The notes: a model not told the origin generated them from the letters alone. Positions 1-7,100 are shown, numbered from the stretch's first letter. The stretch is DNA of 8,992 bases from an uncultured Alphaproteobacteria bacterium (GCA_937868035.1 CALMLK010000046.1:1-8992), one strand, 5' to 3'. Numbers and translations are program-made.

Positions 1-646
1 GGATGAGATTGCCGATTCCGTTGCCGTGTTGTGCAAGGGCGTGGTGGCCCATCACGTCCTGCGCCTCACCTTGACGCGGGGCTCCGCCGGACGGGGACTG
101 GCGGCCGATACGGATGACTTCACCTACATCGCGACAATGCAACCCTTCAACGCCGCGCTGATGTTCCAGCCCATGGAGCTTGGCCTCGTCTCGGTGTGCC
201 GCAACGACACCTCCGATGCCTCGCGCATGAAGACCACATCCTACATGGACCAGATTCTCGCCGCGCGTGAGGCACAGGCCGAGTCGGCCGCCGAGCCCCT
301 GATGTTGAACACCAGGGGCCGCGTCGCGTCAGCCACCATCGGCAATGTCTTTCTCACCTCCGGCACGGCACTGGTCACGCCATCGCTGGACCAAGGCATC
401 CTGCCCGGCATCATGCGCAAGAACGTGCTCGGCGTTGCGGCCCGCGCCGGATTCTCCATCGCGGAGCGTCCCGTCGAGGCACACGAGCTCGAGAAGGCCG
501 ATGGCGTCTTCCTCACCAACAGCCTCCGCTTTCTCTGTCCGTCGCCCCGTCATGGGCGGCAGGACTTCGCCCCCATCATCGAACTGCTGTGCGCGCAGGC
601 GAAAGCCGCCTGTGGCATGGACCCCCGCATCAAACTTGAGGAGTAA
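1..646 (+). CDS. Class IV (fold-type IV) PLP-dependent aminotransferase, 3' part
   Basis: The reading frame is open from base 2 to the TAA at 644-646, so the N-terminus lies outside the window; 214 residues are visible. The family includes branched-chain aminotransferases, D-alanine aminotransferase and aminodeoxychorismate lyase, all cytosolic PLP enzymes. Family marks in order are LTRGSAGRGL near the left edge, CRNDTSDASRMKTTSYMDQ, where the lysine encoded at 230-232 matches the Schiff-base lysine, the GRV...GNVF block at about 317-349, LDQGILPGIMRKNVL at about 386-430, and ADGVFLTNSL near 500-530. The residue that is normally a conserved Glu, five before the Asn of GNVF, is Ser here (codon 329-331). 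Only three bases separate it from the transaldolase gene, so the two are probably cotranscribed. Substrate cannot be decided: aminodeoxychorismate lyase-like or an amino acid aminotransferase are both possible. Family confidence is high, function low. Confidence 0.85.
   Translation, partial: DEIADSVAVLCKGVVAHHVLRLTLTRGSAGRGLAADTDDFTYIATMQPFNAALMFQPMELGLVSVCRNDTSDASRMKTTSYMDQILAAREAQAESAAEPLMLNTRGRVASATIGNVFLTSGTALVTPSLDQGILPGIMRKNVLGVAARAGFSIAERPVEAHELEKADGVFLTNSLRFLCPSPRHGRQDFAPIIELLCAQAKAACGMDPRIKLEE
638..643 (+). promoter_or_regulatory. Ribosome binding site of the transaldolase gene
   Basis: GAGGAG lies six bases before the ATG at 650 and forms the last sense codons of the upstream aminotransferase gene. 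This fixes the transaldolase start and fits translation of both genes from one messenger. Confidence 0.7.
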
Positions 647-649
647 GTC

Positions 650-1300
650 ATGAAATTCTTTGTCGACACCGCTGATATCGCCGAGATCAAGGCCTGCCAC
701 GATATGGGCCTCGTGGATGGCGTCACCACCAATCCTTCGATCATCGCCAAGTCGGGCCGCAAGATCAAAGAGGTGATTGCGGAGATCTGTTCCTTCGTGG
801 AAGGCCCCGTCTCCGCCGAAGTGACGGCGCTGGACTATGACGGCATGATCCGCGAGGGCAACGAACTGCGTGCCATCGCCAAGAACATCGCCGTCAAGGT
901 GCCGCTGACGCCCGCCGGCCTCAAGGCCTGCCGCACCTTCCGCGAGAAGGACACCATGGTGAACGTGACGCTCTGCTTCTCGGCCAACCAGGCCCTGCTG
1001 GCGGCAAAGTCCGGCGCCACCTTCATCTCGCCCTTCATCGGCCGCCTCGACGACATCGGACTGCCGGGCATGGATCTCATCAGCGAGATCCGCACCATCT
1101 ACGACAACTACGGCTTCGACACGAACATCCTCTCCGCCTCGATGCGGACCGTGAACCATATCAAGGAGGCCGCCCTGCTGGGTGCCGATTATGTCACGGC
1201 CCCGCCCGCCACGTTGAAGGCACTCTACGCCCACCCCCTCACCGACAAGGGCCTTGAGGCTTTCCTCGCCGACTGGAAAAAATCAGGACAGAGCATTTGA
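650..1300 (+). CDS. tal: Small transaldolase (TalC/FSA family)
   Basis: Predicted cytosolic pentose-phosphate enzyme that moves a dihydroxyacetone unit between sedoheptulose 7-phosphate/glyceraldehyde 3-phosphate and erythrose 4-phosphate/fructose 6-phosphate. The 216-residue length is that of the compact single TIM-barrel family. Visible residues are Asp6 in the N-terminal [10 protein letters not shown], the TTNPS block at 26-30, Schiff-base Lys83 in VKVPLT, Thr107 in NVTLCFS, Arg132 in the GRLDD loop and Ser164/Arg166 as likely phosphate contacts. Families of this kind are often labelled fructose-6-phosphate aldolase. E. coli FSA carries Gln59 and Tyr131, whereas this protein has Glu57 and Phe129 at the matching places, as transaldolases do, so I call transaldolase. 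The start ATG has a good GAGGAG site. Its TGA overlaps the TTG start of the next gene. Confidence 0.93.
   Translation: MKFFVDTADIAEIKACHDMGLVDGVTTNPSIIAKSGRKIKEVIAEICSFVEGPVSAEVTALDYDGMIREGNELRAIAKNIAVKVPLTPAGLKACRTFREKDTMVNVTLCFSANQALLAAKSGATFISPFIGRLDDIGLPGMDLISEIRTIYDNYGFDTNILSASMRTVNHIKEAALLGADYVTAPPATLKALYAHPLTDKGLEAFLADWKKSGQSI
1285..1288 (+). promoter_or_regulatory. Ribosome binding site supporting the TTG start of the ABM gene
   Basis: AGGA lies inside the 3' end of the transaldolase gene, eight bases before TTG at 1297. It supports the TTG start, which overlaps the TGA at 1298-1300. No in-frame ATG is available near this position. Confidence 0.5.
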
Positions 1301-1599
1301 TCACCGAGCATGCGGTCCTGCAGGTGAAGGCGGGGCAAGCCCACGCCTTCACCGCGGCGCTCCAGCAGGCCGGACCGCTGATTGCCGCCACGCCGGGATT
1401 CCTTGGCATGGAGGTGCTTCCCTGCATCGAAACGCCGGACCGCTTTCTCCTGCTGGTCCGCTGGGAAACCGTGGAGGCCCACGAAGCGGGATTCCGACAA
1501 TCCCCGCGCTATGCCGCGTGGAAAGCCCTGCTCCATCATTTCTATGATCCCTTTCCGGTGGTGGAACACTACGCCCCTTCCATAACGAGCGGCGGGTAA
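1297..1599 (+). CDS. ABM-domain protein (putative quinol monooxygenase family)
   Basis: A 100-residue protein that is a single antibiotic-biosynthesis-monooxygenase (ABM) dimeric alpha+beta barrel domain. Typical pattern: a first strand [12 protein letters not shown], a helix, TPGFLGMEV at 32-40, [12 protein letters not shown] at 47-58, then EAHEAGF and a C-terminal DPFPVVEHY. Family members range from cofactor-free quinol monooxygenases to heme-degrading enzymes and proteins without known activity, so the substrate is unknown; there is no signal peptide or membrane segment. The start is TTG, whose last two bases begin the transaldolase TGA. This arrangement usually means translational coupling. 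An in-frame GTG at 1324 would remove the first strand and is less likely. The gene sits between a sugar-phosphate enzyme and a recombinase, which gives no functional hint. Confidence 0.85.
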   Translation: MITEHAVLQVKAGQAHAFTAALQQAGPLIAATPGFLGMEVLPCIETPDRFLLLVRWETVEAHEAGFRQSPRYAAWKALLHHFYDPFPVVEHYAPSITSGG

Positions 1600-1636
1600 C
1601 GCCCCGGCAAGGAGTTGGGCGTAGCCTCGCTGGTCT

Positions 1637-2563
1637 ATGGACCTCGCCCAATTCCACCTCGCTCCCGATGCCGCCGGGATTGCCGGCAAGTGGCTGCAGT
1701 CGCTCGCCTCCGAGCGCCGACTGGCGGTGAAATCGCGCGAGGCCTATGCCCGTGATCTCATGCAGTTCGCGGCCTTCCTCGCCGAACATCAGGACCGGCC
1801 CGCGGACAAGGCCGATCTCGCGGCACTGGCGCTGGGTGATTTCCGCGCCTTCCTGGCCCGCCGCAAGGGTGAGGGCATCGCCAGCCGCTCCGTCGCCCGC
1901 CAGGTCTCGGCATTGCGCTCCTTCTTCCGCTTCGCCGAACGCAACGGCCATTTTGTCAATCGCGCTTACGGAGCGTTGCGCACGCCGAAGCTGCCCCATG
2001 CGATTCCCCGCCCTCTCGCCGAAGACGCCGCCCGCAACACCGCCGACCTCTCGGCCGCCTTTGAACCGGGCTGGGTGGGCTTGCGCGACCGTGCCGTGCT
2101 GACCCTGCTCTATGCCTGCGGGCTCCGCATATCAGAATGCCTCGGCCTGACCCCGGACGCCCTTGCCGCCTCGCCCATGCGGGTGCGCGGCAAAGGCGGC
2201 AAGGACCGGCTCGTCCCCGTGCTGGAGAGCGCCAGGGCCGCCGTTGCGGCCTACGAGGCGGCCTGTCCCTTCGACCTCGCCCATGACCAGCCCCTGTTCC
2301 GGGGCGAGAAGGGTGGTCCCCTGTCGCCCCGCATCGTGCAACTGCTCATGGAAAAGCTGCGCGGCGCCTTGTCGCTCCCCGACACGGCAACACCGCACGC
2401 GCTCCGCCATTCCTTTGCCTCGCATCTCCTCGGCAACGGTGCGGACCTCCGCGTCATCCAGGAATTGATGGGACACGCCTCGCTGTCCACGACCCAGGTT
2501 TATACCGAGGTCAACCGCGCCCATGTGCTGCAGCAATATCGCAAGGCTTTTCCCGGCGCTTGA
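1637..2563 (+). CDS. xerC: Tyrosine recombinase XerC (XerC/XerD family)
   Basis: Predicted site-specific recombinase that acts with a partner Xer protein at dif to resolve chromosome dimers before division. The 308 residues match housekeeping Xer proteins. The N-terminal SAM-like core-binding domain spans roughly residues 12-105 and the catalytic domain about 125-305. The full catalytic set is visible: Arg164 in CGLRISE, Lys186 in the GKGGKDR hairpin, His254 and Arg257 in HALRHSF, His280 in LMGHASLSTTQ, and nucleophile Tyr289 in VYTEVN. An in-frame TAG at 1622-1624 rules out a longer start, so ATG 1637 is the first possible start. A good AAGGAG lies 22 bases upstream, too far to serve it well. 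XerC is preferred over XerD from the overall sequence and from a remembered linkage of xerC to lpdA in Hyphomicrobiales; XerD cannot be fully excluded. Nothing nearby suggests a phage or integron integrase. Confidence 0.92.
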   Translation: MDLAQFHLAPDAAGIAGKWLQSLASERRLAVKSREAYARDLMQFAAFLAEHQDRPADKADLAALALGDFRAFLARRKGEGIASRSVARQVSALRSFFRFAERNGHFVNRAYGALRTPKLPHAIPRPLAEDAARNTADLSAAFEPGWVGLRDRAVLTLLYACGLRISECLGLTPDALAASPMRVRGKGGKDRLVPVLESARAAVAAYEAACPFDLAHDQPLFRGEKGGPLSPRIVQLLMEKLRGALSLPDTATPHALRHSFASHLLGNGADLRVIQELMGHASLSTTQVYTEVNRAHVLQQYRKAFPGA

Positions 2564-2599
2564 TCTTGCCCGGATCAGCGTCCTGCTCTACCAAGCCTC

Positions 2600-3940
2600 A
2601 TGCGCGGCGCCCTTCCCTCACTCGACATCGTCACCCCCAACGATCATTTTCCCGAAAAGGCCGATGCCGTCATCGTCGGCGGCGGCATCATCGGCGTCAT
2701 GACGGCGCTGGAGCTGTCGGAACGCGGATTGTTCGTGGTGGTGGTGGAGAAGGGCGAGATCGCCTGTGAGCAGTCCAGCCGCAACTGGGGCTGGGTGCGG
2801 CAGATGGGCCGCGACCCCCGTGAACTTCCACTGATCCTCGTGGCGCTGGAGAAGTGGCGCAAGATGAACGAGCGCGTCGGCGCGGAAACAGGCTTCCGCC
2901 AGAGCGGCATCCTCTACATGAGCGAGACCGACGAACAGTTCGCGCAGAAGGAAGCCTGGCACCGCGACAATGCCGTGCCGAACAAGCTCAACACCCGTCT
3001 GGTGAATTCAAAGGAAGTGGCGGCTCTCGCGCCCGGTTCGCTCAAGGCCTGGCGGGGCGGTCTCTTTACCGCCGAGGATGGCCGGGCTGAACCTTTGATC
3101 GCCGTGCCCGCCATGGCGCGGGCGTTACAGAAGCGCGGCGGACTGATCTTCACCCACTGCGCCGCCCGCGGCATTGAAACATCCGCCGGCAAGGTCTCAG
3201 CACTTGTCACCGAGAAGGGAACGATCCGCACCGACACGGTTGTCGTCGCCGGTGGCTATTGGACACGCGCCTTCCTGCGCAATGCCGGCGTGAAATTCCC
3301 CCAGCTCGGTGTCGTCTGTTCGGTGTTGCGCACGGCGCCGCGCGATGCCGGCCTGAAGCACACCATCTCCGGCGGCAAATATACCGCGCGCCGCCGTCTC
3401 GACGGCGGTTACACGATCACCCACAACCATCTCTCGGTGGCGGACCTGACTCCCGGACATTTCCGCCAGTTCATGAAATTCCTGCCGCTGCTCCGCCTCG
3501 ACTTCGGCGGCGTGAAAATCAGGATGGGCAGCCGCTATGTGCGCGAACTCATCATGCGCAAGCGCTGGGCGCTGGACCAGATTTCTCCCTTCGAGCGCTG
3601 GCGCATTCTCGATCCCAAACCCTACAACGGTATCCTGCGCGAAGCGCTCTCAGCCTTGCAGGCGGATTTTCCCGCCTTCCAGGGCATTGAAGTGGTGGAA
3701 CGCTGGGCCGGCATGATCGATGCAACGCCGGACGCGGTTCCGGTTTTCGATGCCATCTCCAAGATCCCGGGATTGTTTGTGGCGTCGGGACTCTCAGGCC
3801 ACGGCTTCGGCCTTGGACCAGGTGCGGGCCAGCTGATGGCGGAGATCATCACGGGCGAGAAGCCCTGCGTTGATCCCACGCCGTTCAGGCATGGACGTTT
3901 CGGCTGGTTCTCAAGACCGGCACCGACGACGGGACTTTAG
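2600..3940 (+). CDS. FAD-dependent oxidoreductase, DAO (D-amino acid oxidase/DadA-like) family
   Basis: A 446-residue flavoprotein of the DAO fold, which oxidises C-N bonds of amino acids or N-methyl amines. The N-terminal Rossmann segment is AVIVGGGIIGVMTALELSERG (residues 23-43), with the ribose-binding acid Glu50 at the end of the second strand. The next block, EQSSRNWGWVRQMGRD (57-72), is the family's flavin-contacting stretch. A second flavin-binding region near the C-terminus is GLSGHGFGLGPGAG (397-410). The middle (about 90-330) is the substrate domain, which is not diagnostic. There is no signal peptide and no clear membrane helix, so it is probably cytosolic. It follows xerC by 36 bases in the same frame, with no strong ribosome binding site at ATG 2600. 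The next internal Met is inside the dinucleotide motif, so this start is the best available. Substrate unknown; D-amino acid, glycine/sarcosine-like or opine-type amines are all possible. Confidence 0.9.
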   Translation: MRGALPSLDIVTPNDHFPEKADAVIVGGGIIGVMTALELSERGLFVVVVEKGEIACEQSSRNWGWVRQMGRDPRELPLILVALEKWRKMNERVGAETGFRQSGILYMSETDEQFAQKEAWHRDNAVPNKLNTRLVNSKEVAALAPGSLKAWRGGLFTAEDGRAEPLIAVPAMARALQKRGGLIFTHCAARGIETSAGKVSALVTEKGTIRTDTVVVAGGYWTRAFLRNAGVKFPQLGVVCSVLRTAPRDAGLKHTISGGKYTARRRLDGGYTITHNHLSVADLTPGHFRQFMKFLPLLRLDFGGVKIRMGSRYVRELIMRKRWALDQISPFERWRILDPKPYNGILREALSALQADFPAFQGIEVVERWAGMIDATPDAVPVFDAISKIPGLFVASGLSGHGFGLGPGAGQLMAEIITGEKPCVDPTPFRHGRFGWFSRPAPTTGL

Positions 3941-3949
3941 GTAAAGCGG

Positions 3950-4345
3950 TCAGGCCGCCTTGGCGGAGTGCTGCAAGGCACGCTCAACGGTGTTGAGCAA
4001 TTCCTGCGGCTGCACGGGCTTGCGCATGAACTCGAACACCTTGAGGCCGAGCGCGCGAAGCTGGGTCGAGCGTTCCACATCGGCCGTCACCATCACGATC
4101 GCCGCGTTGGAGCCCATGGCCTGCAGGGTCTCCACGACATCGAGACCGTTCTTCACGCTGCCGAGGCGGAAATCGAACACGCCCACGGCGAATTTCTGAT
4201 CCACCGCAAATTCCACGGCACTCTCCGGATCGGCAAAGCCTTTCACCCGGTAGCCCACATCAGCCAGCAGTTCGGCGACGCTGGTCAAAAGATCAACGTC
4301 GTCATCCAGAACCATCACATCGACATTCTTAACGTCACCAGACAT
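3950..4345 (-). CDS. Stand-alone response-regulator receiver protein (CheY-like)
   Basis: A 131-residue protein consisting of one receiver domain and no DNA-binding or enzymatic output domain. All phosphorylation residues are present: acidic cluster Asp14-Asp16 in VLDDD, phospho-acceptor Asp58 in GVFDFRLG, Thr87 in VMVTAD, aromatic Phe106 and Lys109-Pro110 in FMRKPV. It should therefore be phosphorylated by a histidine kinase, and no kinase gene is in the window. The frame is open further upstream to a TTG at 4384, but ATG 4345 is preferred because GAGGG lies six bases before it and because the receiver fold begins right after. It reads in the same direction as the dehydrogenase genes, 102 bases after lpdA, with a perfect palindrome in the gap. 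It ends nine bases from the convergent oxidoreductase gene. The role is unknown: phosphorelay, diffusible output or adaptor are all possible. Confidence 0.9.
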   Translation of the reverse strand: MSGDVKNVDVMVLDDDVDLLTSVAELLADVGYRVKGFADPESAVEFAVDQKFAVGVFDFRLGSVKNGLDVVETLQAMGSNAAIVMVTADVERSTQLRALGLKVFEFMRKPVQPQELLNTVERALQHSAKAA

Positions 4346-4351
4346 GGCCAT

Positions 4352-4356
4352 CCCTC
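4352..4356 (-). promoter_or_regulatory. Ribosome binding site deciding the receiver-gene start
   Basis: GAGGG on the minus strand lies six bases before ATG 4345. A second ATG six bases earlier (4351) has this site directly against it, and the TTG at 4384 has none, so 4345 is the best start. Confidence 0.6.
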
Positions 4357-4410
4357 GTTTCTTGTTAGGACGAGTTTTAGGCAAATCCGCTTGCGAGGCC
4401 CTGAATCAAA

Positions 4411-4428
4411 CCGTTCAAATTTGAACGG
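4411..4428. promoter_or_regulatory. Perfect 18-base palindrome between lpdA and the receiver gene
   Basis: CCGTTCAAATTTGAACGG reads identically on both strands. It sits 19 bases past the lpdA stop and 65 bases before the receiver-gene ATG. A further TCAAA half-site lies at 4406-4410, nine bases from the TCAAA at 4415-4419. As DNA it is a good candidate operator for a dimeric regulator. As RNA it could form a seven-pair stem with an AATT loop, followed on the minus strand by TTTGATTC, which would be only a weak terminator. I do not recognise it as a known box: it is not the alphaproteobacterial LexA direct repeat GTTC-N7-GTTC. No convincing -35/-10 pair is visible around it. The palindrome itself is certain; its function is inferred. 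Confidence 0.5.
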
Positions 4429-4447
4429 ATGCGGGATGCATGGTTTC

Positions 4448-5830
4448 TCAACTGTGAATGGCGCGTCCCGCAACGGCCAAGGCGGCTTCCTTGACCGCCT
4501 CGGCGAGCGTCGGATGGGCATGGCAGGTGCGCGCCAGGTCTTCCGCCGAGCCGCCGAACTCCATGAGCACGGCAACTTCGTGGATCAGTTCGCCCGCCTG
4601 CGGGCCCACGATGTGACAGCCCAGCACACGGTCGGTCGCCACATCGGCCAGCACCTTGGCGAAACCGTCGGTGGTCTGGTTGGCCTTGGCGCGGCCGTTG
4701 GCGAGGAACAGGAACTTGCCCGCCTTGTAGGCGACACCGGAAGCCTTGAGCTCATCCTCGGTCTTGCCCACGCTGGCAACTTCCGGCGAGGTGTAGACGA
4801 CGCCGGGAATGACATCGTAATTCACATGCCCCGCCTGGCCCGCGATGATTTCGGCAACCGCGATGCCCTCGTCTTCCGCCTTGTGGGCGAGCATGGGTCC
4901 GCGGATCACGTCACCGATGGCATAGATGCCGGGGACGCTGGTCTCGAAGTGGTCGCCCACCTCGATACGGCCCCGCTTGTCGCGGCGGATGCCAGCCTCA
5001 TCGCAGCCCAGCCCTTCGGTATGGGGATTGCGCCCGATGGCCACGAGCAGCACGTCGGAACTCATGCGTTCTTCTGCACCACCTGCGGCGGGCTCTGTCG
5101 TGAACATCACACCCTGTGCAATTCGGCTGGCACCTGTCACCTTGGTGGAGAGCTTGAAGGTCAGGCCCTGCTTGGTGAGCAGTCGCTGCAAGGCCTTGGC
5201 CGCCTCCGCGTCCATGCCGGGCAGGATGCGGTCGAGATATTCGATCACCGTCACCTCCGCACCGAGCCGCGCATAGACGGACCCGAGTTCGAGGCCGATG
5301 ACGCCGGCACCGATGATGGTGAGCGTCTTCGGAATCTCCTTCAGGGCAAGCGCACCCGTGGAGGAGACGATGGCCTGCTCGTCGATCGCAACGCCCTTCA
5401 GTTCCGCCACATGCGAACCCGTGGCGATGACGATGGTCTTCGCTTCATGCACCGTGCCGTTGGCCTCGACCTTGCCCGGCCCGAGGATTTTCGCCGTGCC
5501 GCGGATCACCTCGACCTTGTTCTTCTTGAGCAGGAAGTCGATGCCCTTGGTGTTGCCGTCAATCGCCTCCTGCTTGAACGTCATCATCTGCGCGAAGTCG
5601 ACCTTCGTCTCGCTGATGAGGCCCATTCTGGCGAAGGCATGCTTCGATTCCGCCAGAAGTTCCGTGGCGTGCAGCAGGGCCTTGGAGGGAATGCAGCCCA
5701 CATTGAGGCAGGTGCCGCCATGGGTGGCGCGCTTTTCAATGACGGCCACCTTCAGCCCAAGCTGCGCTGCACGAATGGCGCACACATATCCGCCGGGACC
5801 CGTGCCGATGATGATGAGATCGTGTGACAT
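4448..5830 (-). CDS. lpdA: Dihydrolipoyl dehydrogenase (E3 of 2-oxoglutarate dehydrogenase)
   Basis: Flavoprotein disulfide reductase that reoxidises the dihydrolipoyl group of E2 and passes electrons through FAD to NAD+. The 460 residues are normal for the family. In order: FAD-binding GTGPGG (9-14), redox-active pair Cys41/Cys46 in [16 protein letters not shown]-binding GAGVIG (174-179) with Glu197 at the end of the second strand (favouring NAD+ over NADP+), and the C-terminal dimerisation domain ending with catalytic His439 and Glu444 in HAHPTLAEA. The start is 12 bases after the E2 stop. A GAGG that overlaps that stop serves as its ribosome binding site, so E2 and E3 are probably translated from one messenger. 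The position directly after E2 ties it to the 2-oxoglutarate complex, though E3 can be shared with pyruvate dehydrogenase or the glycine cleavage system. Confidence 0.98.
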   Translation of the reverse strand: MSHDLIIIGTGPGGYVCAIRAAQLGLKVAVIEKRATHGGTCLNVGCIPSKALLHATELLAESKHAFARMGLISETKVDFAQMMTFKQEAIDGNTKGIDFLLKKNKVEVIRGTAKILGPGKVEANGTVHEAKTIVIATGSHVAELKGVAIDEQAIVSSTGALALKEIPKTLTIIGAGVIGLELGSVYARLGAEVTVIEYLDRILPGMDAEAAKALQRLLTKQGLTFKLSTKVTGASRIAQGVMFTTEPAAGGAEERMSSDVLLVAIGRNPHTEGLGCDEAGIRRDKRGRIEVGDHFETSVPGIYAIGDVIRGPMLAHKAEDEGIAVAEIIAGQAGHVNYDVIPGVVYTSPEVASVGKTEDELKASGVAYKAGKFLFLANGRAKANQTTDGFAKVLADVATDRVLGCHIVGPQAGELIHEVAVLMEFGGSAEDLARTCHAHPTLAEAVKEAALAVAGRAIHS

Positions 5831-5842
5831 GAACCGCGGGCC

Positions 5843-7069
5843 TCACAAATCCAGCAGCGCGCGCTGCGGATCCTCGAGGCCGTCCTTCAGGCGCACGAGG
5901 AAGGTGACGGCTTCCTTGCCGTCCACGATGCGGTGGTCATACGACAGCGCCAGATACATCATCGGGCGGATGACGACCTGTCCGTTCACGGCGATGGGCC
6001 GCTCCTGGATCTTGTGCATGCCGAGGATGCCGGACTGCGGCGCGTTGAGGATCGGCGTCGACATCAGCGAACCGTAGATGCCGCCGTTGGAGATCGTGAA
6101 GGTGCCGCCCTGCATGTCGGCGATGGTGAGTTGTCCGTCCCGCGCCTTCTTGCCGTAGTCGGCGATGGTCTTCTCGATCCCGGCGAAGGAGAGCATGTCG
6201 GCATTGCGGACGACGGGAACGACAAGGCCCTTGTCCGTGCCCACCGCCACGCCCACGTGGTAGTAATTCTTGTAGACGATGTCCTCGCCGTCGATCTCGG
6301 CATTGACGGCGGGAATGTCCTTGAGCGCCTGCACCGCCGCCTTCACGAAGAAGCTCATGAAGCCCAGCTTCACACCGTGCTTCTTCTCGAACACGTCCTT
6401 GTACTGGTTGCGGAGCGCCATGACCGCCGTCATGTCCACCTCGTTGAAGGTGGTCAGCATGGCGGCCGTGTTCTGCGCCTCTTTCAGGCGGCGCGCGATG
6501 GTGGCGCGAAGCCGCGTCATGCGCACGCGCTCCTCCGCGCCCGCCGGAGCGGCGGGAACGGCTGGTACTGAAACCGGCGCAGGTGCCGGTGCCGAAGCAG
6601 GTGAAAGCGCAGGCGCAGCGGGCTTGGCCACATGGGCCGCCACATCCGCCTTGGTGAGGCGGCCATCCCGGCCCGTGCCGGCAATGTCGGCGGGGTTGGC
6701 ACCGGATTCCGCCACGGCCTTGCGCACCGCCGGAGACAGCGGCTGTTCCGCCGCCTTGGCGGCAGGCGCAGGCGTCAGGCTGGGTGCAGGTGCAGCGGCA
6801 GGCTTCGGCGCGGCAGACGCAGCACCGGCAGCACCCTCGGCAATCGAGCCCAGAAGCGCACCGACATTCACGGTGGCACCGGCCTGCACGAGGATTTTTT
6901 CCAGCTTGCCGGAGACGGGTGCCGGCACTTCCACCGCCACCTTGTCAGTTTCCAGTTCAACCAGCGGCTCATCCGCCTTCACGGCGTCGCCTTCGTTCTT
7001 CAGCCATTTGGCGATAGTGGCCTCGACGACGCTTTCGCCGAGGGTGGGGACCTTGATGTCAGTGCTCAT
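5843..7069 (-). CDS. sucB: Dihydrolipoyllysine-residue succinyltransferase (E2 of 2-oxoglutarate dehydrogenase, OdhB/SucB)
   Basis: Core enzyme that receives the succinyl group from E1 on a lipoyl arm and transfers it to CoA. From the chosen start it has 408 residues. Domains: one lipoyl domain (about 2-76) with the modified Lys43 in [12 protein letters not shown], an Ala/Pro-rich linker (about 78-108), a peripheral subunit-binding domain (about 111-147, LSPAVRKAV...[11 protein letters not shown]), a second Ala/Pro linker (about 148-178), and the acyltransferase domain (about 180-408) with catalytic His379 and Asp383 in SYDHRIVDG. The frame stays open to an ATG at 7120, but that would overlap the E1 end and add 17 residues foreign to the family. 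[13 protein letters not shown], starting at 7069, is the typical N-terminus. The ribosome binding site there is weak. The gap after the E1 stop is 31 bases. The single lipoyl domain and the [14 protein letters not shown] region fit succinyl rather than acetyl transferases. Confidence 0.97.
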   Translation of the reverse strand: MSTDIKVPTLGESVVEATIAKWLKNEGDAVKADEPLVELETDKVAVEVPAPVSGKLEKILVQAGATVNVGALLGSIAEGAAGAASAAPKPAAAPAPSLTPAPAAKAAEQPLSPAVRKAVAESGANPADIAGTGRDGRLTKADVAAHVAKPAAPALSPASAPAPAPVSVPAVPAAPAGAEERVRMTRLRATIARRLKEAQNTAAMLTTFNEVDMTAVMALRNQYKDVFEKKHGVKLGFMSFFVKAAVQALKDIPAVNAEIDGEDIVYKNYYHVGVAVGTDKGLVVPVVRNADMLSFAGIEKTIADYGKKARDGQLTIADMQGGTFTISNGGIYGSLMSTPILNAPQSGILGMHKIQERPIAVNGQVVIRPMMYLALSYDHRIVDGKEAVTFLVRLKDGLEDPQRALLDL

Positions 7070-7100
7070 GGACGTTGCTTTCGATCGGATACTTGAAAAA

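Noticed and set aside
1276..1294. 14-base match AAAAATCAGGACAG shared with about 7096-7109
   Set aside because: One copy is the end of the transaldolase gene and the other overlaps the sucA stop region. A match of this length between two places in 9 kb is close to chance expectation, and the flanks do not match.
1637..2563. Tyrosine recombinase as sign of an integrated element or integron
   Set aside because: Length and motifs are those of a housekeeping Xer protein. There are no cargo genes, attachment-site repeats, tRNA or composition change around it.
2561..2577. TGATC-TTGCCCG-GATCA hairpin after xerC as a terminator
   Set aside because: Only five pairs, no T run after it, and it overlaps the xerC stop codon.
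3944..3961. Possible bidirectional terminator at the convergent junction
   Set aside because: The stem is six pairs with a bulge and only TTT follows on the minus strand. It lies partly in the receiver coding end. Too weak to call as a terminator.
4411..4428. Palindrome as a LexA (SOS) box
   Set aside because: The alphaproteobacterial LexA site is a direct repeat GTTC-N7-GTTC, and the Gram-positive one has arms in the order GAAC-N4-GTTC. Here the order is GTTC-N6-GAAC, so neither fits.
3968..5827. Long 619-codon open frame on the plus strand opposite lpdA and the receiver gene
   Set aside because: It is antisense to two unmistakable genes. Its translation is rich in His, Arg, Gly and Asp without a recognisable domain, as expected for a shadow frame in high-GC DNA.
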